Made by a program: the position numbers and the translations under genes
Shown here: in pieces, positions 12,001-18,000 of the stretch
Layout of the letters: the number at the start of each line of letters is the position of its first letter
Numbering within the stretch: position 1 is the first letter of the stretch
Assembly: GCA_015231715.1 (NCBI GenBank)
Contig: JADGBB010000028.1
Coordinates: forward strand, 1 to 20,165
Source of the DNA: Candidatus Omnitrophota bacterium
Lineage (GTDB): Bacteria; Omnitrophota; Koll11; Tantalellales; Tantalellaceae
Direction: 5' to 3'
Length of the DNA stretch: 20,165 nucleotides
Notes under the pieces: generated by a model
Told to the model about the DNA's origin: nothing
Databases searched by the model: none
The model's input: only the letters and a program-made list of their open reading frames with translations

Positions 12001-15000
12001 CTTCTTCGGCATGGCCGGATAGTAAAAAAACGACTATTCACAATACTTTTGGGTTCGACGATTATGGCAGAGAAATATCTTATACTGATACTACTACTGA
12101 AGAGATCCTTACTAATAATATCTGGATACCAATGGATCTTCAAAACGAAAGAACAATGTCAGTAGTCTATCTTGATAATGGATTAATTGCCTCTTACACT
12201 GAAATAGCTGTGGATAGCGCGATCTCGGATGCAACTTCCGGCATGGAACCTAAACTTAAAGTGACTACAACAACACATCGTCAGGTAGAAGGATATAATG
12301 GATCTAAGATGTTTGGTTATACAGACACCATTACTACTACTGCTAAGGACGTAGAAACAGTAAGAACAGTTTCTGATATTTTGTATGAGACGCATCTAGG
12401 CAATATGGCGTCTTTCAATGAAACGATATCTGAAAATGGGACAGGTGAAATTTTAGATTTCGGTCATAATAAATATTCAGCAACTGTTCGGACTGACATT
12501 GCTTATGACAACAATAATATGATGAGCGGTTATAAAGATGTGACATATTCATCAGTTGCGCCGCATAAGATCTCAATTACAAATTTGAATGATATGAGAT
12601 ATGATCGTAACGGAAGAATGGCCGGCCAGATAACGACAACTCGCGAAAAAGCATTTACGGAAACTTTCAATCCTTCATCTGATACTTTCACTGACCTGGC
12701 AAATATCCAGAATTCTGATATTAGTATTGAAACTAAAACATACAATTTAGGGGCTAGTGATACTGTTATCAGGGAAAACAGACCAGCTGCAGGTGCTTCA
12801 TTTACTTATGATTTGACTTCAACAGAATCAGTTGATACGCCATGTGTAATTAGTATCAATAATGGTGAAATGACAATTCCATCAACTGTAGGTCAAGATG
12901 GCCTTGTTCGTTTTGATCTGGATAAAGCTTTGGTGCAGGATGATGCTATAACTATCTCCTATGATTCGGGATTGCAGGTTGGTGTAGATCTTATTTATCT
13001 TGATGCCTCGCGGGCAGAATACAATTTCAATACTAATTTATCTTTCGATTCAATTGGTGTTTGGGAAGTATATGTGAATGGAGAATTTTCTGCTTTAGCC
13101 ACTGTCGATCAAACAAACGGCAAAATAATCTTCTCAAATTCTGATGTTCCGGAATCGAGTGACAATGTTTCCGTTAAAATATACGGCCCTCAAAATGTAT
13201 TCAATTATGGAGGAGGTTCAATTGCCGGGAAAGATTATACCGTATTTATTAATGGCGCACCTGCTGCTTTCGGAGATTATAGCGTTAATGAATCTACCGG
13301 CCGGATAACTTTTGTTTCAGACGAGGTTAATAAGAACGATGAAAAAGGGGGAAGCGAGAACACTGTTGATTTTGTTCAGATCAAGATCCATGAGGCTGTG
13401 CTGGATACTACAACTACTACAGTTCAGTACGGTATAAAATATAATTTATTGGGTCAAATGATTTCGTATATAAACACTTATGAAAGTACAGCATCACCCT
13501 CAAAAATGACTATGCTGACAATGACTGATATAACTTATACAGCCGATGGATTTATTGATACATTCACCGATAATACAAGAGAAAAAGTTAAAACAACACT
13601 TGATATGACAGGTGACGGTGAATTGACTATAGCAGATATTGACGCTCTTAAAGAATATCTTGTTGAGAACGCGATCGTTTATTCCAACACAAATATGTAT
13701 GATATGAATTTTGACGGTGTAGTTACAAAAGCGGATGTTCAAGTCTATATTGATCTATTGAAACCATTTTTTGGTGACGGAGAAACCGGTTATGATGTTG
13801 ATGGTAATGGGTATATAGACGATATGGATAAATTGACATTCACTCAGATCTTATTAAAGATTGTAAGTGAAAAAGCTTCGCTTGGTAAAGGATCTCCCGG
13901 GTATGACGCAGCCTATGATATGAACGACAGTAGTTCGCTTAATTACGAGGATATAGAGCTGGCTGAATATCTCACCGCGACACTTTTATCTGAACTCGAC
14001 GCTATAAAAAGCGATCTTGATAATCTTGCTGTGCCGGTTTCTTTGTCTTGGAAGTATCGACAGGGCGGGTACAATACAAATGGTGATTCATATATAACAT
14101 TTGAAGATGTTGAAGCCTTTTTTGCTCTTAATAACGGTGAAATGCAGGCTATTTACAAACTTGAGCAACTTTTGGGCGGGGCTTCTCCTGCTGCCGCAAA
14201 ATATATTACGAATATGATACCTTTAACTTGTTATTCGGCAGAAACAGATGAAGAAATACGTAATCCTATTTTAGGATATCTTGCCGATATATTGAACAGT
14301 GCCATAATCGAAATGTTCAATGAGTATAATATGAGTATCGCAACTATTGGTAATGATGACGAAGAGACAGTAATATTTGATAAATTTTCACTAAACAACC
14401 TTCAAGGAGATTATAAAGTTTATTTTGAAGACAATGGTGGGAAGCATTACCTTAAGGGGAACGATTATCGGGTCGATTCTTTATCCGGTGAGTTTACTTT
14501 TTATGACATAAACAATAATGATACAGAAAAAAATAATTCAGTGGATATGTCCTATGCAGGCAAAGAGATCTTCATTGAACTTGATCCGCAGACTTATGAT
14601 TATTTCATAACAGATGATGACATTTTAACTTGGGATGCGAACAAGAACGGAATGCTGGACACAGAAGATGTACGAAAACTTTCACTTGTTTGGGAAAATT
14701 CATCGGGTGGAAGTATGTTGTCACCTATAGCTCATGGAAGTAACGGGCAAAACGCAGTTTATGCCATGGTATTATTGAATCTGCTTGAAGAAAATGATCC
14801 GGATATTCATGCCGTTCAGGGGATCATTCAAACTCCACATTATATGAAGACAGGTATAAATGGCGAAAATACTATCACAACAATTTTTGACGGTGATGAT
14901 CTGATCGGTAGTTTCGAGAAGTACAGAAACTTTGTTGATACGAAAAAATCCGACTGGCTCAATGTTTATGATATTAATGATGACGGTAAAGTAAAAGCCG

Positions 15001-18000
15001 ATGATCTAACAGCTGGTTTCATCGGGACCTTTACAGAAAGAATTATCGATAATGGGGATGCGGCCGATTCCTACGAATATATATATGATCCTGAATATGA
15101 TGAGCCGCTTGAAGAAGGTCAATATATTATACAGAAAAATGACGGCAGCGGAAATTATGTCGATATTGATGTGCCATTTTCAATTAATGCTTCAGGAGTA
15201 TTTACTATAAATTCAGTTGCTTCCGGTGAAGATTATATTATAAAAATTTATTCAGTAACTGAATATCTTACAAAAGAAATAGAAAAATCCGGAGATCAAA
15301 ATTATCTAGAAATAGGGGATTATGAATATGGCAATGAATATGATCGTGATGGTGACGGATTTATAACCATGGCTGATATTGAGGCAATAGGTCAATTATC
15401 AAATAATATTTATGCGGGCGATAGCGCCGCAATAGATATTTCGTCTCAAGCAAGCAATCACTGGTATTTTATAAACGATGTTTTTTATCGGGATAATTTA
15501 GGCATCGCGGCATATGACATATCAGATGATGGGGTTATATTTTCTGATTCTTTCGGAACAAATAATCGGCCGGAATATAATATGGAGATTCCTAATTATA
15601 AACTTATAAAAGATACCGGATTAGGCACAACTACCATCACTTTCCCAGATATCCTTTCAGAAAATATTAGCTTGGCATTTATGGGCATAGGATCTGCTGC
15701 TAATGTTTACGATATAACAGGGATCGATCTTTCCGGAAAGTATCTCAAAGTTTACGTGGGTCGTCAACTTGTTGGAACGATAGCTGTTGATGGGACTATA
15801 ACCGATTTTGATGAATCTGATGGTTTTTCTGTCAGTGCTATTTCATTTAATGTTAATGGAAACATCAGTATCAAATTCAATGAGGATTTCGCTGGATCTG
15901 TACATATTGAGGCGGATATGGTCAAAGATAGTAATGATCCGACATCATTTGTATTTGATAGGGACATTTCTGGTATTGCTAATGTCGAAGTATGGAAAAA
16001 TAGTCTTGGAATTGATTCACCTCAAAGTGAAACTTACCAAATATACTTTATTGATGATGCTGATACGATCAGGCTTAGTGGCGGGGCTTTGGCGACCTTG
16101 TCTCAACGTCTTACAAATTATATATATTTATCGGATGTTGATCTAGAAGACGCTGCTTTTGATGGTTTGTCGAACTTAACAGTTGATGATCTTAATGCTT
16201 GGGACGGGGGTGCAGGCAGTAATATTCTTGATCAGCATGATGTTGATATGCTTTATTATAATGGTAACGCTGATGAAGCAGCAGCTCTTGCCTTATATCT
16301 TAAGGATGATGCCGGAACTAACCCGCTCATACGCGAAGGTATAATACTGGACGATTATACTTCTAGATCTATGCAGCTTGACGGCAGTAAATTTGCTGAG
16401 ATAAATTATTCCGGTTTAGCTGTTACAGACGCAACAACGAAGACAAATTTACTTACATCTCTTGACGACTCAAATGAAATTACAATAGATACATGGGTCA
16501 ATTTCCTGAGTCTTTCAGATGAGGGTGAGGGTATTTACACTATTTTTTCTGAAACAGCTACAGGTCAAGCTGTAGATGACTTGACATTGATAAATTTATA
16601 TTATGATGAGAAAGAAAAAAAGATAGTTTTCCAATATCATGGTGAAACATTGGAAATGGTATTGTCAGATACAAATGTTTTTTCAAATTATGATTGGTCT
16701 CAAATAACTGCTTCAAGTGATGGTTCTAATTTGTCAATATTTGTCAATGGCAGTCTCCTTTGCGCTACCAGCAACACTTTCGAATATAATATTGCTGCTC
16801 TCTCATTAGACTCAGCTTTGACTGATAGAATTTTTTGTATCGGCTCGGATAATGGCATAAATAATTTCAAAGGCAATATCGACGAAGTAGCTATCTATTC
16901 AGATGACGCTGATGCTGTAAACTTATTTGCAAGAAAAGATGATAAGCGTATCCTTTCAGGGGATAGTAGCGGTACACTGATTAAATATTATGATATTTCA
17001 GGTGAAAAAACATCGGAAACGTCACTGCTTGCTTATTATTCCTTCGACGGAAGTAAAGATCAATTCACTGATCTTACTAAAAACGGAAATGATACGAATG
17101 ATAAAGAATCGGGATTTATCTCCGGAGGAATAATAAATATCAACGAAGATACCGGAGTAAAAAGTGCCGGTCTTTTTTCAGGTTCAACTGACATTTTTAA
17201 AGACATATACAAAAGTGAAATATGGATGTTTCAAGAAATGGGTGACCGTAACGGGATACTTGATGTTTCCGGGGCAAATATATTCGATATAGCTCCGGCA
17301 TATAAACTTTTGGTTAACTCCGGTGTTCCGATGATACGTCAATATTTGCCTGTGGCAGGAAAGACAAATCCGGTGGTCAATCCGGATTGGTACCTATATG
17401 AATATCTTGATCTCAATTCTGACGGAATAGTTTCTAGCGCCGACTCTAAATTCATAGATCAAATTAAAAGTGTTATATCAAATTACTCGACAGTAAGCAT
17501 CTTTGAAAGTGATGAGAATTATGATTATTATACCCGTTTAGATATGAATCATGACGGGATCCTAAGCGTTAAAGAAGATGAAGCTGCATTTTATACAAAA
17601 CTCGCTAAATGTGATTTTAATATCGATCTTTTTAGTTCAGATATAATATCTCAGGAAGATGTGAACCAACTCAAAAAGATACTTTACACTCATGGTCAGG
17701 TTACTAAAACTTCACCCGATTTTGAAAGCATGTTTGATGCTAATGGTGACGGTAAAATTAATGTCGCAGATGTAAACTATTTATCTGAGCTTGAAGAAAC
17801 AGTTTTCAATTATGATGTTACCCGTACAAGAATTAATACTGACTATGACAAATATGGCCGAGAAAGTAACTACCAAGAGACTATTATTTCATCGCAATCG
17901 GAAGGCATTCAAACGGTAAAAACAACTGAAAATTTAGTTTATTTGGCGAATGGTAAAACATATTCATACGCAGAAAACGCAAAAACAACCCCAATAATTG

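Noticed and set aside
13590..14180. Cellulosome component
   Set aside because: Dockerin-type loops alone do not show this; there is no cohesin, glycoside hydrolase or cellulose-binding domain in the window.
15808..16146. A 112-codon + strand open frame in another frame
   Set aside because: It overlaps coherent beta-sandwich coding in the main frame, has no ribosome binding site that I can see, and its translation resembles no domain.
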